NCBI RefSeq assembly: GCF_013055795.1
Contig: NZ_JABETO010000013.1
Coordinates: 78,514 to 142,513 of the forward strand
Direction of reading: 5' to 3'
DNA: 64,000 bases
Source: Streptomyces sp. I05A-00742
GTDB lineage: Bacteria > Actinomycetota > Actinomycetes > Streptomycetales > Streptomycetaceae
The notes beneath the pieces were generated by a model that ran no database searches, was not told where the DNA came from, and saw only the letters and a program-made list of their open reading frames with translations. Position 1 is the stretch's first letter, and every line of letters begins with the position of its first letter. Below are positions 1 through 19,930 of the stretch, in pieces. Made by a program: the position numbers and the translations under genes.

Positions 1-2462
<2,462 letters not shown>

Positions 2463-2506
2463 CCGCTCGGGAACCGTGCCGGAAATCTGTGAAGGGTGTT
2501 GCGTCC

Positions 2507-9556
<7,050 letters not shown>

Positions 9557-9612
9557 GACCGCACCACCCGAACCCGTACCGTCCACCAACCACAGCGAAG
9601 GACACCACACCC

Positions 9613-10299
9613 ATGAGCATCGATCAGGTCCGGCCGGAACCCGTGGACCAAGCCGTCATCGACGGCCAGGCCTCCTACCACCGGCGTGCGCTCGCCTTCT
9701 ACGACCTGGTCGTCTTCCGCGGCAGCGCGCCCCTGTTCTGGCGCTGCTCGCCGCGCAACTTCCACCGGATGTACGAGACCTGCGCCGGTGAAAAGCACCT
9801 GGAGGTCGGCGTCGGCACCGGCTACCTGCTGGACCACTGCCCCTTCCCGGGCCCCGACCCGGACATCACCCTCGTCGACCTCAACCCCAGCACCCTCGCC
9901 TACACGGCCCGCCGTCTGAAGCGCTACCGCACCACCCAGGTCCGGGGGAACGCCCTCGAACCGCTGCCGGTGCCGGAGGCCTCCTTCGACTCGGTCGCCC
10001 TGAGCTTCCTGCTGCACTGCATCCCCGGCAGCCTGCGCGAGAAGGGCATCGCCTTCCGGCACGCGGCACAGGCCGTGCGGCCCGGCGGCTATGTCTTCGG
10101 CAGCACGGTCCTCTCCCAGGGCGTCCCCGTCACCCGCGCCGGCCGCTCGCTGATGGACAGGCTCAACGCCAAGGGCGTGTTCCACAACGCCGAGGACAGC
10201 CTCGACGACCTGCGCGACCAGCTCACCGAGCACTTCACCGACCACGAACTGGTCGTGCGCGGCTGCGTCGGCCTCTTCCGCGCCCGCGCGGCCCGCTGA
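9613..10299 (+). CDS. pieB1: SAM-dependent class I methyltransferase, piericidin tailoring
   Basis: A 228-residue Rossmann methyltransferase. Motif I is EVGVGTGYLLD, followed by an acidic residue at the end of strand 2 (LVDLNP) and a post-I region typical of small-molecule methyltransferases. There is no signal peptide or membrane segment. It starts 56 bases after the PKS stop and runs in the same direction, with the SRPBCC gene 16 bases further on, so it sits inside the tailoring operon. Piericidin carries two O-methyl groups on its pyridine ring, and known pie clusters encode two methyltransferases; this gene and the UbiG-like one downstream would fill those roles. Which ring oxygen each one methylates cannot be read from sequence. 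Which of the two should be called B1 is assigned by order only. Confidence 0.75.
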   Translation: MSIDQVRPEPVDQAVIDGQASYHRRALAFYDLVVFRGSAPLFWRCSPRNFHRMYETCAGEKHLEVGVGTGYLLDHCPFPGPDPDITLVDLNPSTLAYTARRLKRYRTTQVRGNALEPLPVPEASFDSVALSFLLHCIPGSLREKGIAFRHAAQAVRPGGYVFGSTVLSQGVPVTRAGRSLMDRLNAKGVFHNAEDSLDDLRDQLTEHFTDHELVVRGCVGLFRARAAR

Positions 10300-10315
10300 G
10301 CGGAGGAACCCGGCC

Positions 10316-10819
10316 ATGGCACACCGCTGGTACCCCATCGAGGAAGCGGGCGACGCGTTCCTCACCTCGGCGCCCATGCGCCACACGCGCACCGTCGACC
10401 TGCCCTTCCCGCCCGAGGAGACCTGGGCCGTACTGACCGGCGACGAGGCGTCGAGCTGGACCCGGGGCATGGAGAAGCTGCGCTGGACGTCCGAACGGCC
10501 CTTCGGCGTCGGCACCACCCGCGAGATCAACATGAGCGGCAACTTCGTCCTCAAGGAGCGCTTCTACCGCTGGGACGACGGACACCGCAAGACCTTCACC
10601 GGGGTCGAGGCGTCCCGCCCGATCTTCCGGCGGCTGGTCGAGGACTACGAGGTCGAACCGGCCCCGAACGGATCCCGGCTCCGCTGGCGCTGGGCCGCCG
10701 AACTCCGCGCCCCCTGGAGCCTCGGCCCCGTGCGGTACGCCCTCGACCGGTTCTTCTTCGCGCCGACGGGCCGGTCGCACATCGACGGGCTGCGCACCTA
10801 CATGACCACCCGGCGCTGA
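10316..10819 (+). CDS. pieC: SRPBCC/START-fold polyketide cyclase-like protein
   Basis: This 167-residue protein has the layout of the SRPBCC (polyketide cyclase/START-like) fold: an N-terminal strand and helix (PPEETWAVLTG), a run of beta strands rich in aromatic residues, and a long C-terminal helix ending LRTYMTT. A GGAGG ribosome site lies about 9 bases before the ATG, and the gene follows the methyltransferase by 16 bases. In piericidin loci the gene at this position is proposed to help close the alpha-pyridone ring after amidation of the TE-released diketo acid. That function is inferred from context. The fold is shared by many unrelated hydrophobic-ligand proteins, and the sequence shows no catalytic signature. 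Confidence 0.72.
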   Translation: MAHRWYPIEEAGDAFLTSAPMRHTRTVDLPFPPEETWAVLTGDEASSWTRGMEKLRWTSERPFGVGTTREINMSGNFVLKERFYRWDDGHRKTFTGVEASRPIFRRLVEDYEVEPAPNGSRLRWRWAAELRAPWSLGPVRYALDRFFFAPTGRSHIDGLRTYMTTRR

Positions 10820-10880
10820 ACCGCGGGGCACCGGGGCAGGGATGACGGCGGCGGGGCCGACACCGGGCGGCGCCGCGACA

Positions 10881-10904
10881 CGAACGACCGAACGACCGAA
10901 CGAC
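10881..10904 (+). repeat. Three perfect tandem copies of an 8-bp unit
   Basis: CGAACGAC is repeated three times head to tail in the 123-base gap between the SRPBCC gene and the amidotransferase gene. A related AACGACCGG follows. The unit is not a multiple of three and lies outside coding sequence, about 40 bases before the next start codon. It could be a slippage-prone spacer or a binding-site array. Nothing in the sequence tells which. Confidence 0.8.
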
Positions 10905-10942
10905 ACGAGCGGGAACGACCGGAAAAGAGGGCGTGGGCAACC

Positions 10943-12784
10943 ATGTGCGGTATCGCAGGCTGGATCTCCTTCCAGCGCAACCTGGAGGGCGAAGGGCCCG
11001 TACTGCGGGCCATGAACGACACGATGGCCTGCCGCGGCCCCGACGCCGAGGGCACCTGGCTGTCGCGGCACGCCGCACTGGGCCACCGCAGGCTGGCCGT
11101 CATCGACATCGAGGGCGGCGTCCAGCCCATGGTCGCGCAGACCGACGACGGGCCGGTGGCCCTCACCTACAGCGGTGAGGCGTACAACTTCACCGAGCTC
11201 CGCGACGAACTCCGGCGCCTCGGGCACGTGTTCCGCACGGCCAGCGACACCGAGGTCGTCCTCCGCGGCTACCTGGAGTGGGGCCCGGGCGTCGCCGACC
11301 GGCTCAACGGCATGTACGCCCTGGGCATCTGGGACAGCAGGACCGAACGGCTCGTCCTCATCCGCGACCGGCTCGGCATCAAGCCCCTCCACTACCACCC
11401 CACCAAGGACGGTGTGGTCTTCGGCTCCGAGGCCAAGGCCCTCCTCGCCCACCCCCTGGTCGAGCCGGTGGTCGACGCCGACGGCCTCCGCGAGCTGTTC
11501 GGCTTCGTCAAGGCCCCCGGGCGGGCCGTCTGGTCGGGCATGCGCGAGGTACGGCCCGGCACCGTCGTCACCGTCGACCGCGGCGGGCTGCGGGAACACG
11601 TCTACTGGACCCTGGAGGCCAGGGAGCACCCGGACGACACGGAGACCACCGTGCGCCGGATCCGCGAGCTGCTCGACGACACCGTCGCCCGGCAGCTCGT
11701 CGCCGACGTCCCCCAGTGCGTCCTGCTCTCCGGCGGCCTGGACTCCAGCGCGCTGACCGCCCTGGCCGGCCGGCACCTGGCCGAACAGGGCGGGCGGACC
11801 CGCACGTTCACCGTCGACTTCACGCAGAGCGAGGAGTTCGCCCCCGACGATCTGCACGACACCCAGGACGCCCCCTTCGCCCGGGACGTCGTCCGGCACG
11901 TCGGCACCCTCCACCAGGACATCCGCCTCGACCACCAGCAGCTCGCCGACCCCGCGGTCCGCAGGGCCGTTGTCACCGCCCGCGACCTGCCGTTCGGCTT
12001 CGGCGAGGCCGACAACTCGCTCTACCTGCTGTTCAAGGCGATCCGCGAGCACTCCACCGTCGCCCTGTCGGGGGAGTCGGCCGACGAGGTCTTCGGCGGC
12101 TACCCCTGGTTCCACATCCCCGCCGTCCAGGAACGCGCCATGTTCCCCTGGGTCACCGCCTCGTCGCTGGACCCGTCCGGCCACCCCACCAAGCTCATCG
12201 ACCCCGACCTGCTGCTCCGCACCCTGGACGTGCCCGGCTACTGGGCCCAGCGGTACGCCGACTCCGTGGCCGCCATACCCGAGGTGCCGGGGGAGGACGC
12301 GCGGGAACGCCGCATGCGTGAGTTCTGCCACGTCCACCTCACGAGCCTGCTGCCCATGCTGCTGGACCGCAAGGACCGGATGAGCATGGCCGTCGGTCTG
12401 GAGGTCCGCGTCCCCTTCTGCGACCACCGGATCGTCGAGTACGTCTACAACACCCCCTGGGCCATGAAGACCCACGACGGCCGCGAGAAGAGCCTGCTGC
12501 GCAGCGCCACCCGGGACGTCCTGCCGCGCTCCGTCGCCGAGCGCGTCAAGGCCCTGTACCCCCGGACGCAGGAGCTCCGCTACGTCTCCGCGCTCCAGCG
12601 GCAGGTCTCCGACCTGCTGGCCGAGGACCACCAGGCCGTCGCGTTCTTCGACCGCGCCGCCCTCCGCGACGCCGCCCACGGCGCGCCCGAGGCCGTCCGC
12701 CGCGACGCGCGCGACGCCTTCGAGCGCGTGCTCGACCTGGCCGTCTGGTTCGACGTCCGCCGCCCGATCGTCAAGCTGCCCTGA
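10943..12784 (+). CDS. pieD: Asparagine synthase-like glutamine amidotransferase
   Basis: This 613-residue protein has a class II glutaminase domain (about 2-200) starting MCGIAG, so Cys2 becomes the N-terminal nucleophile after Met removal. An asparagine-synthase ATP-binding domain follows, with the PP-loop SGGLDSS near residues 262-269 and a later GESADEVFGGY motif. Length and domain order fit AsnB. The product would use glutamine-derived ammonia and ATP to amidate a carboxylate. In piericidin biosynthesis the PieD-type enzyme converts the beta,delta-diketo acid released by the PKS thioesterase to the amide that closes to the pyridone, supplying the ring nitrogen. Placement between the SRPBCC and methyltransferase genes supports this role. 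A housekeeping asparagine synthetase is possible but would not normally sit inside a PKS operon. Confidence 0.85.
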   Translation: MCGIAGWISFQRNLEGEGPVLRAMNDTMACRGPDAEGTWLSRHAALGHRRLAVIDIEGGVQPMVAQTDDGPVALTYSGEAYNFTELRDELRRLGHVFRTASDTEVVLRGYLEWGPGVADRLNGMYALGIWDSRTERLVLIRDRLGIKPLHYHPTKDGVVFGSEAKALLAHPLVEPVVDADGLRELFGFVKAPGRAVWSGMREVRPGTVVTVDRGGLREHVYWTLEAREHPDDTETTVRRIRELLDDTVARQLVADVPQCVLLSGGLDSSALTALAGRHLAEQGGRTRTFTVDFTQSEEFAPDDLHDTQDAPFARDVVRHVGTLHQDIRLDHQQLADPAVRRAVVTARDLPFGFGEADNSLYLLFKAIREHSTVALSGESADEVFGGYPWFHIPAVQERAMFPWVTASSLDPSGHPTKLIDPDLLLRTLDVPGYWAQRYADSVAAIPEVPGEDARERRMREFCHVHLTSLLPMLLDRKDRMSMAVGLEVRVPFCDHRIVEYVYNTPWAMKTHDGREKSLLRSATRDVLPRSVAERVKALYPRTQELRYVSALQRQVSDLLAEDHQAVAFFDRAALRDAAHGAPEAVRRDARDAFERVLDLAVWFDVRRPIVKLP

Positions 12785-12803
12785 ATCCGAGGAGGACGCA
12801 CCC

Positions 12804-13598
12804 ATGAGGGTCAACAACGAGGTCTACGACCAGCCGGACTCCTGGTGGCGCGACGACCGCCCGTTCGCCACGCTCCAGGAGTTCACCCCCGCCCGCTTCG
12901 CCTACTTCCACGACGTCCTCACCCGGCGGCTGCGGATGGACCTGAACGGCCTGTCCGTCCTCGACATCGGCTGCGGCGGCGGCCTGCTCGCCGAGGAGTT
13001 CACCCGGGCCGGCTGCCGTGTCACCGGCATCGACCCGTCCAGGCCGTCCCTGGACGCCGCGGCCAAGCACGCCGCCGGGCAGGGACTCGACATCACCTAC
13101 CAGCAGGGAACCGCGGAGCAACTGCCCTTCCCGGACCACAGCTTCGACCTGGTCTACTGCTGCGACACCCTGGAGCACGTCACCGACGTCGACCGGGCCG
13201 TCGCCGAGGCGGTCCGGGTGCTGCGGCCCGGCGGCCACTACCTCTACGACACCATCAACCGGACCTTCGCCTCCTGGCTGGTCATGGTGAAGATGGCCCA
13301 GGACTGGCCGGCCGTCAGCTGGGCCGAGAAGGACCTGCACGTCTGGCGGCAGTTCATCAAACCCGACGAGCTCTACCGGATCTTCGGCCGGCACGGCCTG
13401 CGCAACCAGGGCCAGGCCGGCTTCTCCTCCAGCCGCCGCCCGCTGGAGGTGCTCCGGCTGCTCCGCCGCCGGGCCCGCGGCCACATCTCCTACGGCGAAC
13501 TCGGCCGCGAGTTCCGGCTGGGCACCAGCACCGACATCTCCGTCATCTACGCCGGATACGCCCGCAAGACCGGAGGGAGCGCGGATGCCGGCCTGTGA
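12804..13598 (+). CDS. pieB2: UbiG-like SAM-dependent O-methyltransferase
   Basis: A 264-residue methyltransferase resembling UbiG (ubiquinone O-methyltransferase). It has an NNEVYDQ...WW N-terminal segment, motif I DIGCGGGLLAEEF, the acidic GIDPS, then CCDTLEHV and a PGGHYLYDTINR segment. It starts 19 bases after the amidotransferase stop with a GAGGAGG ribosome site, and its end overlaps the start of the hydroxylase gene by 14 bases, which indicates translational coupling. UbiG-type enzymes methylate catechol-like hydroxyls. That suits a hydroxypyridone whose new hydroxyl is installed by the adjacent FAD hydroxylase. The exact ring position is not determinable here. Confidence 0.78.
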   Translation: MRVNNEVYDQPDSWWRDDRPFATLQEFTPARFAYFHDVLTRRLRMDLNGLSVLDIGCGGGLLAEEFTRAGCRVTGIDPSRPSLDAAAKHAAGQGLDITYQQGTAEQLPFPDHSFDLVYCCDTLEHVTDVDRAVAEAVRVLRPGGHYLYDTINRTFASWLVMVKMAQDWPAVSWAEKDLHVWRQFIKPDELYRIFGRHGLRNQGQAGFSSSRRPLEVLRLLRRRARGHISYGELGREFRLGTSTDISVIYAGYARKTGGSADAGL

Positions 13599-15378
13599 CC
13601 ACCCGGCCGGGGACACCGCCGACGTCCGGGTCCCCGTCCTCATCGTGGGCGGCGGCCCCGCGGGCCTCGCCGCCTCCCTCGCCCTGTCCCGGTACGGCGT
13701 CCGCCACCTCCTCGTCAACAAGCACCGCGGGACGGCCCACACCCCCCGCGCCCACCTGCTCAACCAGCGCACCGGGGAGATCCTGCGCGACCTCGGCGTC
13801 GAACAGCGGGTGCTGGACCGGGCGACCCCGCCCGAACTCCTCGCCAACCACGTGTTCATGTCCACCTTCACCGGCACCGAGGTCGCCCGGCTCGACGCCT
13901 ACGGCAACGGCCCGGACCGGATCGGTGACTACCGGGCCGCCAGCCCCGCCCGGATGTGCAACCTGCCGCAGCACCTGCTGGAACCGATCCTCGCCGAGGC
14001 GGTCGAGGAGGCCGGCGTCGGCGAACTCCGCTTCGGCCAGGAGTTCCTGTCCCTGACGCAGGACGAGAAGGGCGTCACCGCGCTGGTCCGCGACCGCGGG
14101 TCGGGCCGCGAGTACACCGTCCGCTCCGACTACCTCGTCGGCGCCGACGGAGCCCGCAGCCGCGTCCTCCGGCAGCTCGGCCTCGGCCTCACCGGCGCCG
14201 ACGGGGTCGCCCAGGCCGTCTCCGTCTGGTTCGAGGCCGACCTGAGCCGCTACGCCGCCCACCGGCCCGGCATCCTCTACGTGGGCGCCGTCCCCGGCCG
14301 TCCCCCCACCGACGGCCGGGTCTTCGTCAGCGTCCGGCCCTGGGACGAGTGGGTCTTCCTCTCCTTCCCACACCCGGACGAGCCCCTCGACCTCGACGAC
14401 CACGAGGCGGTCCTGGCGCGCATCCGGGAGAGCATCGGCGACGACTCGATCCCCGTCCGCATCAAGAACATCTCCCCCTGGGAGGTCAACGGGACGGTCG
14501 CCGAACGGTACTCCGCCGGGCGCGTGTTCTGCGTCGGCGACGCCGTCCACCAGGGGCCGCCCACCAACGGCCTGGGGCTGAACTCCGCGGTCGCCGACTC
14601 GTTCAACCTCTGCTGGAAGCTCAAGCTGGTCCTGGACGGCCCGGCCGGACCCGGACTGCTGGACACCTACCACAGCGAACGGCACCCGGTCGGCCGGCAG
14701 GTCGTCGACCGGGCCTTCCGCAGCATGGCGGACCTCCTCGCCGTCCCGCAGGCCCTGGGCTTCACCGAGGGCCAGAGCGCGCGCGAACAACTCCGCATCC
14801 TGGGTTCCCTGCACGACGACACCGAGGAGGCCCGCGCCCGCGGCGAGGCCCTCGCCGCCGCCACCCGCCGCATCAACTACCAGGTCAACGCGCACGGCGT
14901 CGAACTCGGCTACCGCTACCGGACCGGCGCCACGGTCCCGGACCACACCCCGGAACCGGACCCCGACCGCGACCCCGAGCTCTACTACCGGCCCACCACC
15001 TGGCCCGGCGCCCACGTCCCGCACGCCTGGCTGGAGGACGGCCGCCGCCGCTGCTCCACCCTCGACATCGTCGGCCACGGCACCTTCGTCCTGCTCACCG
15101 GCCCCGGCGGCAAAGCCTGGCACGCCGCCGCCCGCGAGGCCGCCCGCCTCACCGGCGTCGAGCTCACCGTCCGCGTCATCGGCTCCCCGGAGGGCCTGCG
15201 CGACCCGTACGGAGCCTGGGCCGAGGTCCGCGAAGTCGCCGCGGACGGCTGCGTCCTGGTCCGCCCCGACGCCCACGTCGCCTGGCGCGCCGCCGACAGC
15301 GGCCGGGCGCGCGAACTGCCCGGCGTCATGGCGCGGCTGCTGCGCATCGGCGTCGCGGAGGCGGGCGCCGGGAGATGA
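13585..15378 (+). CDS. pieE: FAD-dependent aromatic hydroxylase (PheA/TfdB-type), pyridone hydroxylase
   Basis: This 597-residue class A flavoprotein monooxygenase has the dinucleotide motif GGGPAGLAASLAL near residue 20, the DG motif LVGADGARSRV near 190, and the second FAD motif CVGDAVHQGPPTNGLGLNSA near 315-335. The C-terminal thioredoxin-like extension of the phenol hydroxylase subgroup accounts for its length. It is cytosolic and would use NAD(P)H and O2 to hydroxylate an aromatic ring. In the piericidin pathway the FAD enzyme hydroxylates the pyridone before the second O-methylation, and the 14-base overlap with the UbiG-like gene fits that coupling. Tandem hairpins directly after the stop suggest that the main operon ends here. 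Confidence 0.85.
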   Translation: MPACDHPAGDTADVRVPVLIVGGGPAGLAASLALSRYGVRHLLVNKHRGTAHTPRAHLLNQRTGEILRDLGVEQRVLDRATPPELLANHVFMSTFTGTEVARLDAYGNGPDRIGDYRAASPARMCNLPQHLLEPILAEAVEEAGVGELRFGQEFLSLTQDEKGVTALVRDRGSGREYTVRSDYLVGADGARSRVLRQLGLGLTGADGVAQAVSVWFEADLSRYAAHRPGILYVGAVPGRPPTDGRVFVSVRPWDEWVFLSFPHPDEPLDLDDHEAVLARIRESIGDDSIPVRIKNISPWEVNGTVAERYSAGRVFCVGDAVHQGPPTNGLGLNSAVADSFNLCWKLKLVLDGPAGPGLLDTYHSERHPVGRQVVDRAFRSMADLLAVPQALGFTEGQSAREQLRILGSLHDDTEEARARGEALAAATRRINYQVNAHGVELGYRYRTGATVPDHTPEPDPDRDPELYYRPTTWPGAHVPHAWLEDGRRRCSTLDIVGHGTFVLLTGPGGKAWHAAAREAARLTGVELTVRVIGSPEGLRDPYGAWAEVREVAADGCVLVRPDAHVAWRAADSGRARELPGVMARLLRIGVAEAGAGR

Positions 15379-15393
15379 CCGACGGCCCGCGGC

Positions 15394-15438
15394 GGCGGCG
15401 CGCACCCTCGGCGCGCCGCCCCGCGGCGGACGTCCGCC
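15394..15438. terminator. Two adjacent GC-rich hairpins after the hydroxylase gene
   Basis: The first hairpin has 10-bp arms GGCGGCGCGC / GCGCGCCGCC around a 7-base loop. The second is the perfect 14-bp palindrome GGCGGACGTCCGCC. There is no clear U-tract, which is common for Streptomyces terminators. The position, 15 bases past the stop, fits termination of the biosynthetic operon. Confidence 0.6.
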
Positions 15439-15469
15439 GGCCGCGGACTCCTCGTCATCCGGGCGAGTT

Positions 15470-15486
15470 TAGGATCATGGTGATCC
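15470..15486 (+). promoter_or_regulatory. Putative -10 box with overlapping inverted repeat upstream of the HD gene
   Basis: TAGGAT is a good Streptomyces -10 hexamer. It overlaps the inverted repeat GGATCA-TGG-TGATCC. A transcript would begin around the repeat, about 25-30 bases before the ATG of the HD-domain gene. No convincing -35 is seen. The overlap of -10 and palindrome is what a repressor operator would look like. Confidence 0.4.
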
Positions 15487-15509
15487 ACTGAGCTCCGGGG
15501 GAGGACCAC

Positions 15510-16130
15510 ATGGACGACGAGCTGCGCGGCCGGCTGGACTTCATCACGTTCACCGCGCGCCTGCGCGAGGTCGAGCGGCACAACAACGCCACGGCGTCCC
15601 GCAGGGAGAGCGTCGCCGAGCACTCGTGGCACCTCGCGATGGTCTGCTGGGCGCTGCACACCCGGTTCGAGCGGGAGCACGGCGGGGCCCTCGACCTGTC
15701 CAGGATGATCAAGATGTGCCTGCTGCACGACGTGGTGGAGATCGAGGCGGGCGATCCGTCCGCCTGGCGGACGGACGGCGACGCCGCCGCCGACAAGGCC
15801 CGCACGGAGGAGGAAGTGGCCCGGCGCCGCTTCACCGGCCTCCCGGACGGCCTCGGCGACGAGCTGCTCGCCCTCTGGCACGAGTACGAGCGCGGGGAGA
15901 CCCCCGAGTCCCGCCTGGTGCGCGGGGTGGACCGGCTGAACCCCGCCCTGATGAGGTATCTCACCGGCCAGGGGTGGGCGGACGTCGGCGCCGACGCCGA
16001 CGACCTGGACCGGTTGCAGCTGCCTCGCGTCGGCGTGAGCGACGCGCTCACCGCCCTGTACGGGGAGGTACGCGACGCGGCCGTGGCGCAGGGACTGCTG
16101 CCGCCCGGCAAGGAAGGCGACGCTCCGTGA
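15510..16130 (+). CDS. HD-domain phosphohydrolase (YfbR/HDDC2-like nucleotidase)
   Basis: A 206-residue HD-superfamily metal-dependent phosphohydrolase. The metal motif is visible as ESVAEHSWH near residue 30, then CLLHDVVEIEAGD near residue 70, and a later Asp in VRGVDRLNP, the order found in YfbR and HDDC2-type 5'-deoxynucleotidases. A strong GGGGGAGGA ribosome site precedes the ATG. It is separated from the hydroxylase gene by hairpins and has its own putative promoter. A nucleotide hydrolase has been reported beside some piericidin clusters, as I recall, so it may belong to the locus. A general nucleotide-pool role is equally possible. It could act on nucleoside monophosphates or a signalling nucleotide. 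Confidence 0.8.
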   Translation: MDDELRGRLDFITFTARLREVERHNNATASRRESVAEHSWHLAMVCWALHTRFEREHGGALDLSRMIKMCLLHDVVEIEAGDPSAWRTDGDAAADKARTEEEVARRRFTGLPDGLGDELLALWHEYERGETPESRLVRGVDRLNPALMRYLTGQGWADVGADADDLDRLQLPRVGVSDALTALYGEVRDAAVAQGLLPPGKEGDAP

Positions 16131-16144
16131 CCGTTCGGGTGCGA

Positions 16145-16192
16145 GGTGTCCCCGTGATCCGTGGGTGTGACGGCCGCGCTTGGGGGGACACC
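16145..16192. repeat. Inverted repeat with 9-bp arms
   Basis: GGTGTCCCC and GGGGACACC are separated by 30 bases, just past the HD gene stop. The AT-rich stretch GTAGTTTTTGTAGTAC follows within 20 bases and is a candidate promoter region for the PAP2 gene. The repeat could be a weak terminator of the HD gene or a regulatory site. Confidence 0.4.
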
Positions 16193-16319
16193 CGCTCACG
16201 CGTGTAGTTTTTGTAGTACGGCCGCACCGGTCCTCCCGGAGCATGCGGCACGTACTCGTCATCAAGCGCGTGCTGCCGCCCCCCGGCGCCGCCCTGCCGA
16301 TACGAAGGACGCCCCACCC

Positions 16320-17087
16320 ATGCCCTATGTGCGCCACTGGCTGCGCAATTCCGTCCTGCTGTTCGCGGCAGCGATCGTGCTCGGGCTGACCGCCGCCCAC
16401 ACGTCCCTGATCCAGCCGCACGACCTGGACATGGACCGCACGATCCAGACCAACACCCGCACCGGCTGGCTGAACAACGTGATGGAGGGCGTCAGCTACC
16501 TGGCCTCGCCCGTCGCGGGCGTGATCATCCTTGCGCTGTGGAGCGGCTGGCTGCTGATCGCCCGGCGCCGCCCGATCCAGGCCGTGGCCACCTTCCTCGT
16601 GGTCGCCGTCGGCTGGAACAGCACCCAGATCGCGAAGGCCCTCGTCGCCCGCGAGCGGCCGCCGCGGCAGTTCTCCCTCGACCCGGAGATCGGCTCCAAC
16701 AGCTTCCCCAGCGGCCACACCGCCTTCACCGTGGCGATGGCCATCGCCGTGTACTTCCTCTTCCGGGAGTCCCGCCACCGGCGCACCGTCGCCGTCTGCG
16801 GCGTCCTCGCGGTGCTGCTGGTCGCCTTCTCCCGTATGTACATCGGCGCCCACTACCCGACGGACACCTTCGGGTCGGTCCTGGTCGCCGGGTCGGCGAT
16901 CCTCTTCGTCACGGGGGTGTGGCACGCCTGGCTGCTGCCGCGGCTGGACCGGATCCCGCTGCTGGGCCGGTTCGGCCTGGAGCAGGAGCGGGCCGAGCTG
17001 GAGGCCCGGCACGGCGGGTACGCGGACGTGCCCGGGCCGGGCGGTCCCCGGCGCCCCGGCCGGCACCGCCGGCACGCCGCCCGCTGA
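16320..17087 (+). CDS. PAP2-family membrane phosphatase
   Basis: A 255-residue integral membrane phosphatase with about six hydrophobic helices. All three parts of the PAP2 active site are visible: K-x6-RP (KALVARERP, near 106-114), PSGH (near 130) and SR-x5-H-x3-D (SRMYIGAHYPTD, near 170-180). Such enzymes remove phosphate from lipids such as phosphatidate, lyso-lipids or undecaprenyl pyrophosphate on the outer face of the membrane. The basic, proline-rich C-terminus looks cytoplasmic. The gene is monocistronic, ends in a strong hairpin, and has no evident tie to the PKS cluster. Confidence 0.9.
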   Translation: MPYVRHWLRNSVLLFAAAIVLGLTAAHTSLIQPHDLDMDRTIQTNTRTGWLNNVMEGVSYLASPVAGVIILALWSGWLLIARRRPIQAVATFLVVAVGWNSTQIAKALVARERPPRQFSLDPEIGSNSFPSGHTAFTVAMAIAVYFLFRESRHRRTVAVCGVLAVLLVAFSRMYIGAHYPTDTFGSVLVAGSAILFVTGVWHAWLLPRLDRIPLLGRFGLEQERAELEARHGGYADVPGPGGPRRPGRHRRHAAR

Positions 17088-17093
17088 GCCCCC

Positions 17094-17135
17094 GCCGAGG
17101 GCCCGCCGCCTCCCCGGAGGCGGCGGGCCCTCGGC
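17094..17135 (+). terminator. Perfect 20-bp stem terminator
   Basis: Two exactly complementary 20-base arms (17094-17113 and 17116-17135) are followed by CTTTCCC. It lies 7 bases after the PAP2 stop. It would stop transcription from the PAP2 gene before the kinase gene. Confidence 0.85.
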
Positions 17136-17212
17136 CTTTCCCGGCGGGCGGACCCCCGTCCGCGCCCCCGTGAGCCGTTCCCGTCGCCCTACAAGCCGCT
17201 GGGACGGCCCGC

Positions 17213-17218
17213 CATACT
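17213..17218 (+). promoter_or_regulatory. Candidate -10 hexamer for the kinase gene
   Basis: CATACT lies 51 bases before the kinase start codon and about 80 bases after the terminator. The matching -35 (TACAAG, 17-base spacing) is weak, so this is tentative. Confidence 0.3.
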
Positions 17219-17269
17219 TGGAGTGGGCCGGGGGCGGCACGGCGTAGTCGACGGGGCGGCGGGGCGGGG

Positions 17270-19612
<2,343 letters not shown>

Positions 19613-19628
19613 ACGCCGTGCCGGACCC

Positions 19629-19880
19629 TCACCCCTCGAACGCCTGCTCCGCCGCGAGGCTGTCCTCGTACATGTGATGCCGCGTCACCAGCCCGTTCTC
19701 CACCGTCAGGCGCAGCGCGAACCGCGCCCGGTACGTCCGTCCCGTCGGCCGCGCCGTCAGCCGCAGCTCACCCGTCACCACCGCGTCCGCCCCGTCGACG
19801 AGCACCCGCTCGATCCGCGTCCCCGTCGCCTCCGGCACGCGGTGCGCCCCGGTCTCCCGGTAGTGCGCCGCCGCGTCCCG
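19629..19880 (-). pseudogene. Truncated SnoaL-like/NTF2-fold protein remnant
   Basis: Read on the minus strand, this frame gives only the C-terminal half of a SnoaL-like domain: AAAHYRETG, IERVLVDGADAVVTGEL, then strands ending in MYEDSLAAEQAFEG. The expected N-terminal helices are absent. Upstream, the frame runs into arginine- and proline-rich sequence beside a duplicated segment and then into the 3' end of the nuclease gene. A GTG could start a 69-residue product, but it would lack half the fold. I read it as a decayed gene cut by a rearrangement. Confidence 0.55.
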
Positions 19881-19893
19881 CGGGGGAGGGCGC

Positions 19894-19930
19894 CTACCGC
19901 CCGCGGCCCTCGCTACCGCCCGCGGCCCCC
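19894..19930. repeat. 16-bp direct duplication at the end of the nuclease gene
   Basis: CTACCGCCCGCGGCCC occurs at 19894-19909 and again at 19913-19928, offset by 19 bases. The right copy holds the last codons and TAG stop of the nuclease gene. The left copy repeats them just past the stop, at the junction with the truncated SnoaL-like frame. It looks like the scar of an insertion, deletion or replication slippage. Confidence 0.75.
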
